From the NCBI GenBank assembly GCA_963844175.1, contig CAWJNE010000002.1, forward strand, positions 151,744-215,743: DNA of 64,000 nt, in the 5' to 3' direction. This stretch comes from JALZMG01 sp963844175 (GTDB lineage Bacteria; Actinomycetota; Acidimicrobiia; Acidimicrobiales; Ilumatobacteraceae). Of the stretch, positions 8,633 to 18,413 are shown piece after piece. Position 1 is the stretch's first letter. Each line of letters starts with the position of its first letter. Under the pieces are notes generated by a model. It did no database searches. It was not told the DNA's origin and saw only the letters and a program-made list of their open reading frames with translations. Both the position numbers and the translations under genes were made by a program.

Positions 8633-9663
8633 CGGCGGCGAGCCCCGAGCGAGTCGCCGCCCCGGACACCACGATCGTCACCGGGGCGGGTGGCTGGCTC
8701 GGCCGGGCCCTGCTCCACCGCCTGTGCGCCGACGGTCGAGCCGTGCGGGCCCTCGTGACCGCCGGCGAGCGGGACGCCGACCTGCCTCACGGCGTCGAGG
8801 TCGTCGTCGGCGACGTGCGCCGTCCGGACGGCCTCGTCGGCCTGTTCGGCGGTGCGGACGGGGTGGTCGACGTGGTGCACACCGCCGGCGTGATCCACCC
8901 GGCCCGCGTCGACGACTTCGAGGAGGTCAACGCCCGCGGGACGCGCAACGTGATGCGGGCGGCGCTGGAGCGCGACGTCCGCCGTGTCGTCCACGTCTCC
9001 TCGAACAGCCCGTTCGGGACGAACGTCGATCGACTGGACACGTTCCGCAACGACGAGCCGTACCACCCGTACGCCGGGTACGGGCAGTCGAAGATGCGCG
9101 CCGAGCTGGCCGTGTTCGACGCCGTCGACCAGGGGTTGGACGCCGTGATCGTTCGACCCCCGTGGTTCTACGGACCGTTCCAGCCTGCTCGCCAGACGAC
9201 GTTCTTCCGGCTCGTGCGGACCGGGCGCTTTCCCGTGATCGGCGACGGCCGCCAGCGGCGATCGATGGTGTACGTCGACAACCTCGTGCAGGGCGTTGTC
9301 GCCGCCGAGCTCACCGTGACGCCGCCGGGGCGTGCGTGGTGGATCGCCGACGCCCGGCCCTACGAGGTGGGCGAGATCGTCGTGACCGTCGGCCGGGCCC
9401 TGCGCGCCGAGGGCTTCGACGTGGCCGAGAACAAGGTCCGGCTGCCGGCGATCGCCGGTCGCCTGGCCGAGAAGGCCGACCAGCTGCTGCAGCGCCGCGG
9501 GAAGTACGTCCAGCAACTGCACGTGCTCGGGGAGATGGGCACGACGATCGCCTGCGACATCTCCGTGGCCCGGGCCGAGATCGGCTACGACCCCGCCGTG
9601 GCGCTGGAGGAGGGGATGCGGCGGAGCATCCGGTGGTGCATCGACCAGGGGCTCGAACTGTGA
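8629..9663 (+). CDS. NAD-dependent epimerase/dehydratase (3-beta-HSD-like extended SDR)
   Basis: An extended short-chain dehydrogenase of 344 residues. It has the glycine motif IVTGAGGWLGRALL at the N-terminus and the active-site YAGYGQSKM (YxxxK), with HVSSNSPFG upstream as the catalytic Ser region. VIVRPPWFYGPFQ follows as in nucleotide-sugar epimerases and 3-beta-hydroxysteroid dehydrogenase-like proteins. GTG 8629 overlaps the preceding stop (GTGA), which fixes the start. A long in-frame extension further upstream is only a shadow inside the GMC gene. Position between an oxidoreductase and a second epimerase suggests they act on one small substrate or sugar. Confidence 0.86.
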   Translation: MTAASPERVAAPDTTIVTGAGGWLGRALLHRLCADGRAVRALVTAGERDADLPHGVEVVVGDVRRPDGLVGLFGGADGVVDVVHTAGVIHPARVDDFEEVNARGTRNVMRAALERDVRRVVHVSSNSPFGTNVDRLDTFRNDEPYHPYAGYGQSKMRAELAVFDAVDQGLDAVIVRPPWFYGPFQPARQTTFFRLVRTGRFPVIGDGRQRRSMVYVDNLVQGVVAAELTVTPPGRAWWIADARPYEVGEIVVTVGRALRAEGFDVAENKVRLPAIAGRLAEKADQLLQRRGKYVQQLHVLGEMGTTIACDISVARAEIGYDPAVALEEGMRRSIRWCIDQGLEL

Positions 9664-10703
9664 GGAGCCTCGTCACCGGCGGCAACGGCTACTTCGGGCA
9701 GCTGCTCGTGCGCCACCTCGTCGCCCGGGGCGACGACGTGCGGCTGTTCGACATCGACGTGACAGCAGCCGGCGGCGACGGCGTCGAGGTCGTCGCCGGG
9801 GACATCCGGGACCCTGGCGTCGTCGGCGAGGCCGCACGCGGCGTCGACGTCGTGTACCACAACGTGGCCCAGGTCCCGCTGGCCAAGGACCCGCACCTGC
9901 TGCGCTCCGTGAACGTCGACGGCACCCAGATCCTGCTCGACGCCTGCCGGCGCGCCGGCGTGGACAAGGTCGTCCACACGTCGTCGAGCGCGGTGTTCGG
10001 GATCCCCGAGTCCAATCCCGTGCTGCCGACCACGGTCCCCAAGCCGCAGGAGGCGTACGGCGATGCCAAGCTGGCTGCCGAGTGGGCATGCCTGCGGGCG
10101 GCCGCCGCAGGGATGGACGTGTCCATCGTCCGACCGCGCACCATCCTCGGTCACGGCCGGCTGGGGATCTTCGGCATCCTGTTCGACTGGATCGCCGACG
10201 GGGTGGACCCGTTCGTGCTGGGCGACGGATCCAACCGCTACCAGTTCGTGCACGCCGACGACCTGGCCGCGGCGTGCACGTTGGCCGGGCAACGCGACGG
10301 TCCGGCGGTGTTCAACGTCGGGACCGATCGGTTCGGCACCATGCGAGAGGCGCTGGAGCACCTCAGCGCCCATGCCGGCACCGGCACCCGCGTCCGCTCG
10401 CTGCCCGAACGACCGGCGGCGGCAGCGATGCGGGCCAGCGCGGCGCTGCACCTGACGCCGTTCGCCCCGTACCACTGGCTGATGTACGCCCGCTCGATGT
10501 GGTTCGACATCGACCACGTGCGCGAGGGCCTCGGCTGGGTGCCGCGCTGGTCGACCGACGAGATGCTCGCCGAGAGCTACGACTGGTTCCTCGCCCACCG
10601 CGCCGCCAGCGCCTCCGACGGCGCCAGCGGGAGCCCCCACCGGCGCACCGCCAAGGCCGGAGCCCTGGCCCTGCTCAAGCGCACGACCCGCCTCCTCCCA
10701 TGA
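9660..10703 (+). CDS. NAD-dependent epimerase/dehydratase, second copy
   Basis: A 347-residue extended SDR paralogous to its upstream neighbour. It opens with SLVTGGNGYFGQLLVRHL for NAD(P) binding, has VVHTSSSAVFG and YGDAKLAAEW as catalytic Ser and YxxxK, and VSIVRPRTILGHGRLGIF as substrate-domain sequence. GTG 9660 overlaps the previous stop by four bases. The C-terminal tail is Ala/Ser-rich then basic. The following AftD-like gene starts inside its stop (ATGA), so GMC, both epimerases and the arabinosyltransferase are probably translated from one message. A role in making or modifying a sugar donor is possible. Confidence 0.86.
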   Translation: MRSLVTGGNGYFGQLLVRHLVARGDDVRLFDIDVTAAGGDGVEVVAGDIRDPGVVGEAARGVDVVYHNVAQVPLAKDPHLLRSVNVDGTQILLDACRRAGVDKVVHTSSSAVFGIPESNPVLPTTVPKPQEAYGDAKLAAEWACLRAAAAGMDVSIVRPRTILGHGRLGIFGILFDWIADGVDPFVLGDGSNRYQFVHADDLAAACTLAGQRDGPAVFNVGTDRFGTMREALEHLSAHAGTGTRVRSLPERPAAAAMRASAALHLTPFAPYHWLMYARSMWFDIDHVREGLGWVPRWSTDEMLAESYDWFLAHRAASASDGASGSPHRRTAKAGALALLKRTTRLLP

Positions 10704-13700
10704 CCGACCCCCCAGGACCGGCTCCTTCACCAACGTCGGGCTCAGATCTGACCCGAGAACCCATGCAGCACGCGCCGGACGGCGCACCGGAGAGCGGGTG
10801 GTGGGAGCGGTGCGGGATCTGGATCGGGGCCGGGATCCTCGCCCTGCTCGCTTATGTCCCGGCCCTTGCGTCATCGCCGGGGCGGATGCCGGCGGACACC
10901 AAGCTGTTCCTCTACCTCGACCCGGATCGGTTGATCAGCGACGCACCGTGGACGTTCGACGGCCGCCAGTTCGCCGGCTGGGTCCCCCACCAGGTCATCG
11001 CCTACCTCTGGCCCCAGGGACCCTGGTTCTCGCTGGGCGCCGCCGCCGGCGTGCCGGACTGGATCACCCACCGCTTGTGGATCGGCACGCTGCTGTTCGC
11101 CGCAGGAGCCGGCGTCCTGTGGTGCGGCCGCCGCCTCGGGCTCGGCATCGGTGCCGCCTTCGCCGCCGCCTGCGTCTACCAGTTCGCTCCCTACGTCCTG
11201 CCGTACGTGTCGCGGACGTCGGCGATGCTGCTGCCCTGGGCCGGCCTCGGCTGGATCGTCGGGCTGACCGTCCTGGCGGCCACCAGAACGAAGTGGCGCC
11301 ATGCTGCGCTCTGCGCGCTCGTCGTGGCGTCCGTCGGTGCCGTCAACGCCACGGCCCTGCTGATGGTCGCGCCGGCGCCGGTGCTGTGGTTGCTCGTCGC
11401 CACCCTCGAGCGGCGGGTCGGCTGGATCCGGGCCATGACCACGGCGGTCAGGATCGGCGCCCTCTCGGTCGTCGTGTCCCTGTGGTGGATCGCCGCCGTG
11501 GTCATCCAGGGCCGACGCGGCGCCGAGGTCCTCGCCTACTCAGAATCACTCGAGGCCGTGAGCTTCACGTCGACGTCGACGGAGGTGTGGCGCGGGCTCG
11601 GTTACTGGCTCACCTACATCAGCGACCCGTTCGGCGCCACGACCACGGCGGCAACCGACCACATGACGTCCGGTCGGCTCATCCTCGGCGGCTTCGTCCT
11701 CCTCGTCATCGCCTTGCTCGGCGTCGTGCTGACCCGCTGGCGGGAGCGCCGGTTCGCCATCGCGCTGATCGTCACCGGCGTCGTGCTCGGCGTCGGCGTG
11801 CACCCCCTCGACGATCCGTCCCCGTTGATGAGCGTGCTGGCCGGAGACGGCGAGACGGGGCTGGCCTTGGCGTTGCGCTCGAGCACGCGCGCCGTGCCGA
11901 TGCTGATGCTCGGCCTGGCCCTCGGGGCCGGCGCACTGGTGGATGCGCTCGGGTCGTTCCACCTCGTCCGCAGGATCACGGTGCGGCCGTTGGCGATGGC
12001 CGGCGTCGCGCTGCTGGCGCTGGTCAACGTGCCGTCGATCCTCGGCCACGGGCTCGTCGACCCGGCGCTGGATCGCGACCAGGACGTGCCCGCGGCCTGG
12101 GTCGAGGCCGCCGCTGCGCTCGACGAGCTGCCCGCCGGCTACCGGGTCCTGCAAATCCCCGGCGTCGAGTTCGGCGCCTTCCGGTGGGGCTACACCGTCG
12201 ACCCGCCGCTGCCTGGGCTCACCGAGCGACCACTCGTCACCCGCGACCTCCTCCCGCTCGGGAGCCCGGGCGCGATGGACGTGCTGTTCGCTCTCGACGA
12301 CCGGCTGCAGTCCGGCACGGCCGACGGGGGGTCGATGGCCCCGATCTCGCGGCTGCTCGGCGTCGACACGATCTGGCTGACGGGCGACGTCGCCTACGAG
12401 CGCTTCCGCAGCCCCCGCCCCGAGGTCCTCAGCGACTTCCTCGCCTCGGCCGCCGGTCTGGGCGTCGCCGCAGCCTTCGGCGACCCCGTGCTCAACGTCG
12501 CCGAGCCGGCGGTGGTCGACGAGGTCACCCTCTCCGATCCACGCGCCGGTGAGCCGGTGGCGCCGGTCGAGCTGATCCCGGTCGACGACCCGGTCGGCGT
12601 GATCCGGGTCAAGGATCGCGAGGTGCTCGTCTCCGGCAGCGGCGACGGCCTCGTCGATGCCGCCGCCGCCGGGCTGATCGACGGCACCGAGCTGATCCGG
12701 TACACGGCCTCGTTGGCGCCCGGCGACGTGGCCGACGCCGTCGACGCCGCCGTCGAGGTCGTGATCACCGACGCCAACCGCCAGCGGGCCCACCACTGGC
12801 GCAGCTCCCAGGACGTCATGGGGTTCACCGAAGACGACGACCCGACGACGCTCGACGTGCTGCGCCGCGACGTCGCCGATCAGCGCCTGCCGGTGTTCGA
12901 CACGGAGCAGCTCGCCAACCAGACGGTGGCCATCCAGGAGGGTCCGGTGCGGGCCACGGCGTCGTCCTACGGCGAACCGTTCGCCTACCGCCCGGAGGAC
13001 CGCGCCGTCCGCGCCATCGACGGCGATGCGACGACGGCCTGGGTGGTCGGCGACCGCTTCGATCCGATCGGCGAGCGGCTCGTCCTCGAGACCGAGGAGC
13101 CGGTCGACCAGCTGACGCTGCGCCAGCCGCTCGGCGCGGCGGCAGTCCGTCACATCGGCTCGGTGCGCATCGAGGCCGACGGCAGCACGATCGGCGACGT
13201 GATGCTCGACGACCGGTCGTTGTCCCCGATGGGGCAGACCATCGTGCTCCCCGAGCCGGCCACCTCGCTCGCCGTCGTCATCGACTCCGTCGTCGTCCCT
13301 GACCCGACGATCGGACCGGCGCTCTCCGCCGTCGGCTTCGCCGAGGTCGACGTCGGGCTCGGACCGACGGTCGAGGTGGTGCGGGTGCCGACCGACGTCG
13401 TCGATGCCTTGGCCGACGCGCCGCAGACACCGGTCTCGTACGTCTTCTCGCGCCTGCGTTCGCGACCGACGGACCGCTGGCGGGCCGACCCAGAACCGAC
13501 GATGGTCCGCGAGTTCGATGTGCCCGACGATCGCCAGCTCCTGCCGGCCGTCACCGTGCGGCTCGACCAACGAGCCTCCGACGAGGTCCTTGCCGACCTG
13601 CTCGGGATCGCCGGACCCGTCGCCTCGACCCGATTGACCGGTGTGGCATCGGCCGCCGGCTGGGCGGTTGCCGACCGAGATCCGTCGACGGCGTGGATCA

Positions 13701-15208
13701 CACCGTTCTCCGCCGCCGTCGGCGCTCGCCTCACCGTGCCGACGGCAGGGCCGGTGAGCGCCCTGACGATGACCCAGGCCACTGGCGACTACTCGCCGAT
13801 CACCGGCCTGCGGCTCAGCGCCGGCGGTACCGCCGTCGACGTCACCGTGCCGTCCCCCGACGAGGCCGGGCGGAGCCGTATCGAGCTGCCGCAGGCGCTG
13901 GTCGGCGACGAGGTGACGCTGGAGATCACGTCCGTCGACGCCAGGACCGTCATCGATCGGCGCTTCGGCGAGCCCGTGACCCTGCCGGCGGGGATCAGCG
14001 CCCTGTCCATCGCCGCCCCGGTCGAGGTGCCGGCCGAGCTCGACACCGGCTGTCGCGACGACCTCCTGACCGTGGACGGCGCGGCCCTGCCGCTGCGGGT
14101 GCGCGCCACCACCGCCGACCTCCTGGCCGGCGCCGCGATCGAGGCCACCGCCTGCGGACCTGGCGGGCCGCGCGACGCACTGGAGCTCGCCGGCGGGACG
14201 CACCGGCTGGCGTCCGCCGCAGGCACCGGGCTGCACGTCGACCGCGTCGCCCTCGCCGAGCCGGCGACGACGACGGAGACGACGGCGACCACGCCGACCA
14301 TCGAGGTCACGTCCGAGGACCGGTTGAGCCGCACGGCGCAGATCGAGGGCTGTCGCGACGGCTGCTGGCTCGTCCTCGGCGAGGGCCTCAACGATGCGTG
14401 GTCGGCGACGGCCGACGGAGTCGACCTCGGGCCGCCGCAACTGGTCGACGGCGGGTTCAACGGCTGGCGGATCCCGCCGAGCGACGGATCGGTCGCCGTC
14501 GTGATGCAGTGGACGGCGCAGGGTCCGCAGACCATCGCCCTCCTCATCTCGGCCGTCGGCGTCCTCGGCTGCTTCGCCATCGCCGCGCTCGATCGGCGCA
14601 GCACAGCCACTGCCGCCGTGCCCGTCGCCCGGTTCGCGACGGGCGAGGGTCCCGTCCCCGATCGCACGCGCTGGATCGCTGCCGGCGTCTGGGTCGTGGC
14701 CACGGCGGTGCTGGTCGGCGTCGGGTGGGCGCTCCTGGCCGCCGTCGCCGGCGGCGTGCTGATCGTGCACCTCGGCCGGCCCCGGCTGGCGGGGGTCCTC
14801 ACGATCGGGCTGCTGGTCGTCATCGGACTCGTCGTCGTGCGCGTCGTCCAGCGCGAGCACCCGTTCCCGAACGCCGGCTGGCCGCGCGCGCTTCGAGTGG
14901 CTGCACGGGCTCGGGCTGTTCGCCGCCGTCACGCTCGTCGTGTCCGCGTTCGCCGTCGACCGTCGCAGCGCCGTCGCCGCGTCAGGTGCCGACCGGTCGT
15001 CGGCGCACCCGATCGATGCCGGCGGCCAGCGCGCCGCCGGCCAGGACGGCCAGCAGCGGGGAGAACGGCAGGTGGAACCGGGGGCTGCCCCAGAGCAGGA
15101 GCGGCACGCCGACGAGTGAGGCCAGCGAGACGAGCACGAGCACCGTCTCGGGTCGTCGCGGCCGACGCACCACGGCGACGCCGAGGCCGGCGACGGCGAG
15201 CACCGTGA
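10700..15208 (+). CDS. aftD: AftD-like alpha-(1->3)-arabinofuranosyltransferase, C-terminus frameshifted
   Basis: A giant membrane GT-C protein of about 1,500 residues. The N-terminal 500 residues form about ten membrane spans with loops such as GWVPHQVIAYLWPQGPWF and YVSRTSAMLLPWAGLGW, typical of AftD/DUF3367 proteins. AftD adds alpha-1,3-arabinofuranose branches in mycobacterial arabinan using decaprenyl-phosphoryl-arabinose. Long extracytoplasmic regions with discoidin-like repeats follow (AIDGDATTAWVVGDRF, DRDPSTAWITPF). Near the end, NAGWP should be followed by RFEWLHGLGLFAAVTLVVSA, but that sequence is in another frame from 14892. One extra base in the CG-run 14883-14891 explains it; corrected, the gene would end at TGA 15117-15119. 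Start ATG 10700 overlaps the previous stop. Confidence 0.85.
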   Translation: MTDPPGPAPSPTSGSDLTREPMQHAPDGAPESGWWERCGIWIGAGILALLAYVPALASSPGRMPADTKLFLYLDPDRLISDAPWTFDGRQFAGWVPHQVIAYLWPQGPWFSLGAAAGVPDWITHRLWIGTLLFAAGAGVLWCGRRLGLGIGAAFAAACVYQFAPYVLPYVSRTSAMLLPWAGLGWIVGLTVLAATRTKWRHAALCALVVASVGAVNATALLMVAPAPVLWLLVATLERRVGWIRAMTTAVRIGALSVVVSLWWIAAVVIQGRRGAEVLAYSESLEAVSFTSTSTEVWRGLGYWLTYISDPFGATTTAATDHMTSGRLILGGFVLLVIALLGVVLTRWRERRFAIALIVTGVVLGVGVHPLDDPSPLMSVLAGDGETGLALALRSSTRAVPMLMLGLALGAGALVDALGSFHLVRRITVRPLAMAGVALLALVNVPSILGHGLVDPALDRDQDVPAAWVEAAAALDELPAGYRVLQIPGVEFGAFRWGYTVDPPLPGLTERPLVTRDLLPLGSPGAMDVLFALDDRLQSGTADGGSMAPISRLLGVDTIWLTGDVAYERFRSPRPEVLSDFLASAAGLGVAAAFGDPVLNVAEPAVVDEVTLSDPRAGEPVAPVELIPVDDPVGVIRVKDREVLVSGSGDGLVDAAAAGLIDGTELIRYTASLAPGDVADAVDAAVEVVITDANRQRAHHWRSSQDVMGFTEDDDPTTLDVLRRDVADQRLPVFDTEQLANQTVAIQEGPVRATASSYGEPFAYRPEDRAVRAIDGDATTAWVVGDRFDPIGERLVLETEEPVDQLTLRQPLGAAAVRHIGSVRIEADGSTIGDVMLDDRSLSPMGQTIVLPEPATSLAVVIDSVVVPDPTIGPALSAVGFAEVDVGLGPTVEVVRVPTDVVDALADAPQTPVSYVFSRLRSRPTDRWRADPEPTMVREFDVPDDRQLLPAVTVRLDQRASDEVLADLLGIAGPVASTRLTGVASAAGWAVADRDPSTAWITPFSAAVGARLTVPTAGPVSALTMTQATGDYSPITGLRLSAGGTAVDVTVPSPDEAGRSRIELPQALVGDEVTLEITSVDARTVIDRRFGEPVTLPAGISALSIAAPVEVPAELDTGCRDDLLTVDGAALPLRVRATTADLLAGAAIEATACGPGGPRDALELAGGTHRLASAAGTGLHVDRVALAEPATTTETTATTPTIEVTSEDRLSRTAQIEGCRDGCWLVLGEGLNDAWSATADGVDLGPPQLVDGGFNGWRIPPSDGSVAVVMQWTAQGPQTIALLISAVGVLGCFAIAALDRRSTATAAVPVARFATGEGPVPDRTRWIAAGVWVVATAVLVGVGWALLAAVAGGVLIVHLGRPRLAGVLTIGLLVVIGLVVVRVVQREHPFPNAGWPRALRVAARARAVRRRHARRVRVRRRPSQRRRRVRCRPVVGAPDRCRRPARRRPGRPAAGRTAGGTGGCPRAGAARRRVRPARRARAPSRVVAADAPRRRRGRRRRAP

Positions 15209-16343
15209 CGGCGTGGAAGTAGCCATCCGAGACGTCGCCCAGCGTGCCCGCCGTGGAGTCCGACACGACCTGGCCCTGACCGACGAGGCGGGAGGCCTCG
15301 ATCCCGTCGCGGTCGGTCCCGAAGATGTACCTGGCCCGGCGGCCGATCTGCAGCAGCTCGCGCACGGGGTCTTCGAGCACGAAGCCGATCGCCTTGCGCG
15401 TGCTGATCGAGTTGCGCTCGACCTCGGGGAGCAGCGGGTCGGCGCACCCCTCGTGCATCGACCACCGGAAGCCGCCGTCGGCGCCGTCGACGCGGTCGAG
15501 GCACAACGCGTCGCCGGTGTTCGTCGACGTCGGGATGAAGGCGTCGAGGCTGATCGCGTTGCGGATCGTCCACGGCACCGACATCAGCACCACGACGCTC
15601 AGCGGGATCGCCGCGACGACCAGCGCTCTGCGCCAGCCGTACCCGGCGACCAGACCGGCGACGAGGGCGGCAAGGATGAACCAGATCGAGAACGGTCGGA
15701 CGAGGACGGAGACCCCGAGTAGCGCCCCGAACAGCAGGAGGCGCCTCGTGCTCGGCGGTCCCTCGGTCCAGTCGTGGGTGACGAGCACGCAGAGGGCGGC
15801 CAGGCACCAGAAGATGAACATCGTCTCCAGCTGCAGGCTGCCGACCTGGAACACGAGGTTCGGGAACACGGCCAGGAGGCCTGCGGTGATCAGCCCCGCG
15901 AGGTGGCCGAACATGCGCCGGGCGATGACGTAGGCGAACACGATCGTCGCCGTGCTGACCACGACGTTGAGCAGCTGTGCGGCGAGCAGGTAGTCCTCCG
16001 GGAACGGGGTGTGGGCGACGAACCAGAAGAGCACGGCCAGGATCGCCGGGTACCCGACCGGGTAGTACGCCGTCGGCAGGCCGGTCGTGAAGCTGACGTA
16101 GCCCCGGCCCTCGGCCATCTCGCGGCCGTAGTAGTAGTACGAGTACTGGTCGCCCATGGCGATCTGGCCGCCCGGGTCCGGCGAGTCGACCATCACGACC
16201 CAGACCAGGCGGGCAACGAAGCCGACGGCGACGATGGCCACCAGGACACGGTGGCGGGAGAGCACGTCGACGGTGCGGCGCAGCGGGGCGGGCCGGGTCG
16301 ATGGTGCGCCGAGCTCGGCCGGACGTCGCGCCACCACTGTCAC
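14982..16343 (-). CDS. GT39-type (PMT/ArnT-like) membrane glycosyltransferase
   Basis: A polytopic membrane protein of about 453 residues with roughly eleven spans. The first loop contains PGGQIAMGDQYSYYYYGREM and AYYPVGYPAILAVLFW, which match the acidic loop and P-x-Y/GYP part of ArnT/PMT-type GT-C enzymes that use lipid-linked sugars. RPFSIWFILAALVAG and VLMSVPWTIRNAI are also typical. The frame is open to 16433, but that start would overlap the divergent gene. GTG codons at 16343, 16337 and 16334 are better placed. It is convergent with aftD and overlaps its 3' end, the overlap shrinking to 138 bases if the aftD frameshift is corrected. Confidence 0.8.
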   Translation of the reverse strand: MTVVARRPAELGAPSTRPAPLRRTVDVLSRHRVLVAIVAVGFVARLVWVVMVDSPDPGGQIAMGDQYSYYYYGREMAEGRGYVSFTTGLPTAYYPVGYPAILAVLFWFVAHTPFPEDYLLAAQLLNVVVSTATIVFAYVIARRMFGHLAGLITAGLLAVFPNLVFQVGSLQLETMFIFWCLAALCVLVTHDWTEGPPSTRRLLLFGALLGVSVLVRPFSIWFILAALVAGLVAGYGWRRALVVAAIPLSVVVLMSVPWTIRNAISLDAFIPTSTNTGDALCLDRVDGADGGFRWSMHEGCADPLLPEVERNSISTRKAIGFVLEDPVRELLQIGRRARYIFGTDRDGIEASRLVGQGQVVSDSTAGTLGDVSDGYFHAVTVLAVAGLGVAVVRRPRRPETVLVLVSLASLVGVPLLLWGSPRFHLPFSPLLAVLAGGALAAGIDRVRRRPVGT

Positions 16344-16410
16344 CGGCGCGAGAGGGTACCGCCGGGGCCTGGCCCGCTCCGGCCACCGCAGCGCGCGAGC
16401 ATGACGCCCC

Positions 16411-18411
16411 GTGACGGCGGCGGCGACGAACAAGGAAGTGCCGCCGACTGGTCACGACGTCGCCGACGGTCGGCCGGCTCCGGCGCTGCGGCGGCGCCTG
16501 CACCGCCCCGGGCTCGGCACGCTGGTCGTTGCCCTCGCCCTGTTGCCCGTCGTCGTTGCGCCCATCCGCGCCCTGGCCCGCGGATGGGTGGCGGTCGGTG
16601 ACAACGGCCTGTTGCTGCTGCGGGCGCAGGATGTGCTGACCGCCGACCACCCGTTGCTCGGCACCTGGACCTCGGCCTCGCTGGGCGCCGGCGAGTCGAT
16701 CAACAACCCGGGCCCGCTGTGGTGGGACGTGCTGGCGCCGTTCGTGAAGCTCGGCGGTCCGTCGGTCGGGTTCGCCCTGGGCGTGATGGCGGCCAACGCC
16801 GCAGCCATCGTCCTCGCCGCGTGGGCGGCACGGCGGGCGGGCGGTCAGGCCGGGATGCTGGTCGTGACGGCGCTGTCGGCCGGGCTGACGTGGTCGATGG
16901 GCAGCGAGCTGCTGTTCGACGCCTGGCAGCCCCACGCCATGCTGCTGCCGTTCTGGGCCTTCCTCGTGGTCGCATGGGCCCTCGGCACCGGTGATCTGGT
17001 GATGGCCCCGGTGCTCGTCGGCGTGGCCAGCCTGGTCGTGCAGACCCACCTGAGCTTCGTCTACGTGGTCGGCATCGTGACGCTGGCGGCGATCGGCGGG
17101 GCGGTGTGGTCCACCCGCAGCGCCGGATGGGCGGACGGTGGCGCTGCTGAGCGCCGACCGTCGTGGCGCCGCCCGCTGCTGGCCACGGCGATCGTCGCCG
17201 TGCTGGCGTGGATCCAGCCGGTCGTCGACCAGGTCGCCGGGGAGGGCAACCTCGTCGCCCTGGCCACCGCCGGGACGTCGAGCGATGGGCAGACCATCGG
17301 GCTGCGCCTCGGGACGCGGTTGGTCGCCTCGGTCGTCGCGCTCCCGCCGTGGTGGGGTCGATCCGGCTTCAGCGAGACGATCGTCGCCACCGGCGTCGTC
17401 ACCGACGGCACCAGCGTCGACGTCGCCGAGGGGAACGTCGCCGGCGGGCTGGCGGCGACCCTCGGGATGCTCGTCGTCGCCGCCGTGCTCGGCGCCGTCA
17501 TCGTGTTCGGGTGGCGGCGGCGCTCTCGCCCGACGGTGATCCTCGGGGCCCTGGCCGCCACCGCCGTGGCCGCCGCCCTCGTCACGACGGTCGTCACCCC
17601 CATCAATCTGATCGGGCTCAGCCCGCACCAGCTGCGATGGCTGTGGCCGATCTCGATGCTCGTGCTGGCGTCCGCCGTGTTCGCCGTCGCCGCTGCGGCG
17701 CCGAGCCGGGTCGTGCGACCGGTCGGCGTAGCGGCCGTCGCCATGTTCGCCGTATTCGCCCTCCCGACGTACGCCGCGCCGGAGGGGCCGACGCGGGAGC
17801 GGGATCACACGGCGACCGTCGCCCAGCTGCTCGACCAGCTGGAGGGCTACGACCCCGACGGCGCCGTCCTCTACGACACGAGCGTGTTGCGCTTCGCCGA
17901 GCCGTACAGCGGCCCGACACTCGCCGCGCTGGCCCGCAACGGCGTCGACGTGGTCGTCGCCGACGAGGTGACCATCCGCCAGATCGGGCGGGGCCGCGAG
18001 GCCGACGGGACCGAGAACAGCCGGGTGTTCCAGGTCGAGGGCGCGGCGGCTGCGACGACACCCGACGGGGCGCGGCGCATCGCCTTCGCCGACGGACTCG
18101 ACGATGCCGAGCGGGCCGAACTGGAGGAGCTGCGCGCCGACGTCATCGCCGCGGCGAGCGCCGGCGGGTTGCGGTTGAACGAGGCGGGTCGGGCTGCCGC
18201 CGCCGCCGGCCGGCTGCCGTTCGAGGAGATCGTGCTCGAGCCGGGTGGAGATGCGGCAGCAATCGACGCCGGGGGCTGGCTGCTCGAGCTGGCCGGCAAC
18301 GAGTGGGTCGACCTCCCAGCCGACCAGCAGGCGATGTGGGACCGCTTCGTCGACCTCGACACCCGCCGCACCCGCTTCACCGTCGCCCTCTTCGAAGCCC
18401 CACTGCAATAA
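16411..18411 (+). CDS. Large polytopic membrane protein, uncharacterised (GT-C-like)
   Basis: A 666-residue protein with about ten hydrophobic spans in the first 450 residues, then a soluble C-terminal region. I cannot name a family. Its first loop AQDVLTADHPLLGTWTSAS and SINNPGPLWWDVLAPF resemble the loops of GT-C glycosyltransferases. It shares layout and local sequence (PGPL..., a QP-rich loop, VVQTHLSFVYV) with the convergent gene at 20037-21923, so the two are likely paralogues. The C-terminal 200 residues contain alternating Ala-rich helices and a VVADEVTIRQIG strand. The region 16344-16410 is a shared divergent promoter space with the GT39 gene. An envelope glycan role is inferred from context only. 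Confidence 0.75.
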   Translation: MTAAATNKEVPPTGHDVADGRPAPALRRRLHRPGLGTLVVALALLPVVVAPIRALARGWVAVGDNGLLLLRAQDVLTADHPLLGTWTSASLGAGESINNPGPLWWDVLAPFVKLGGPSVGFALGVMAANAAAIVLAAWAARRAGGQAGMLVVTALSAGLTWSMGSELLFDAWQPHAMLLPFWAFLVVAWALGTGDLVMAPVLVGVASLVVQTHLSFVYVVGIVTLAAIGGAVWSTRSAGWADGGAAERRPSWRRPLLATAIVAVLAWIQPVVDQVAGEGNLVALATAGTSSDGQTIGLRLGTRLVASVVALPPWWGRSGFSETIVATGVVTDGTSVDVAEGNVAGGLAATLGMLVVAAVLGAVIVFGWRRRSRPTVILGALAATAVAAALVTTVVTPINLIGLSPHQLRWLWPISMLVLASAVFAVAAAAPSRVVRPVGVAAVAMFAVFALPTYAAPEGPTRERDHTATVAQLLDQLEGYDPDGAVLYDTSVLRFAEPYSGPTLAALARNGVDVVVADEVTIRQIGRGREADGTENSRVFQVEGAAAATTPDGARRIAFADGLDDAERAELEELRADVIAAASAGGLRLNEAGRAAAAAGRLPFEEIVLEPGGDAAAIDAGGWLLELAGNEWVDLPADQQAMWDRFVDLDTRRTRFTVALFEAPLQ

Positions 18412-18413
18412 TC

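Noticed and set aside
11546..15226. A 1226-codon open frame on the minus strand across aftD
   Set aside because: It is opposite a gene with clear membrane spans and family motifs. Its translation is low-complexity Arg/Gly/Asp sequence, the normal shadow of high-GC codons.
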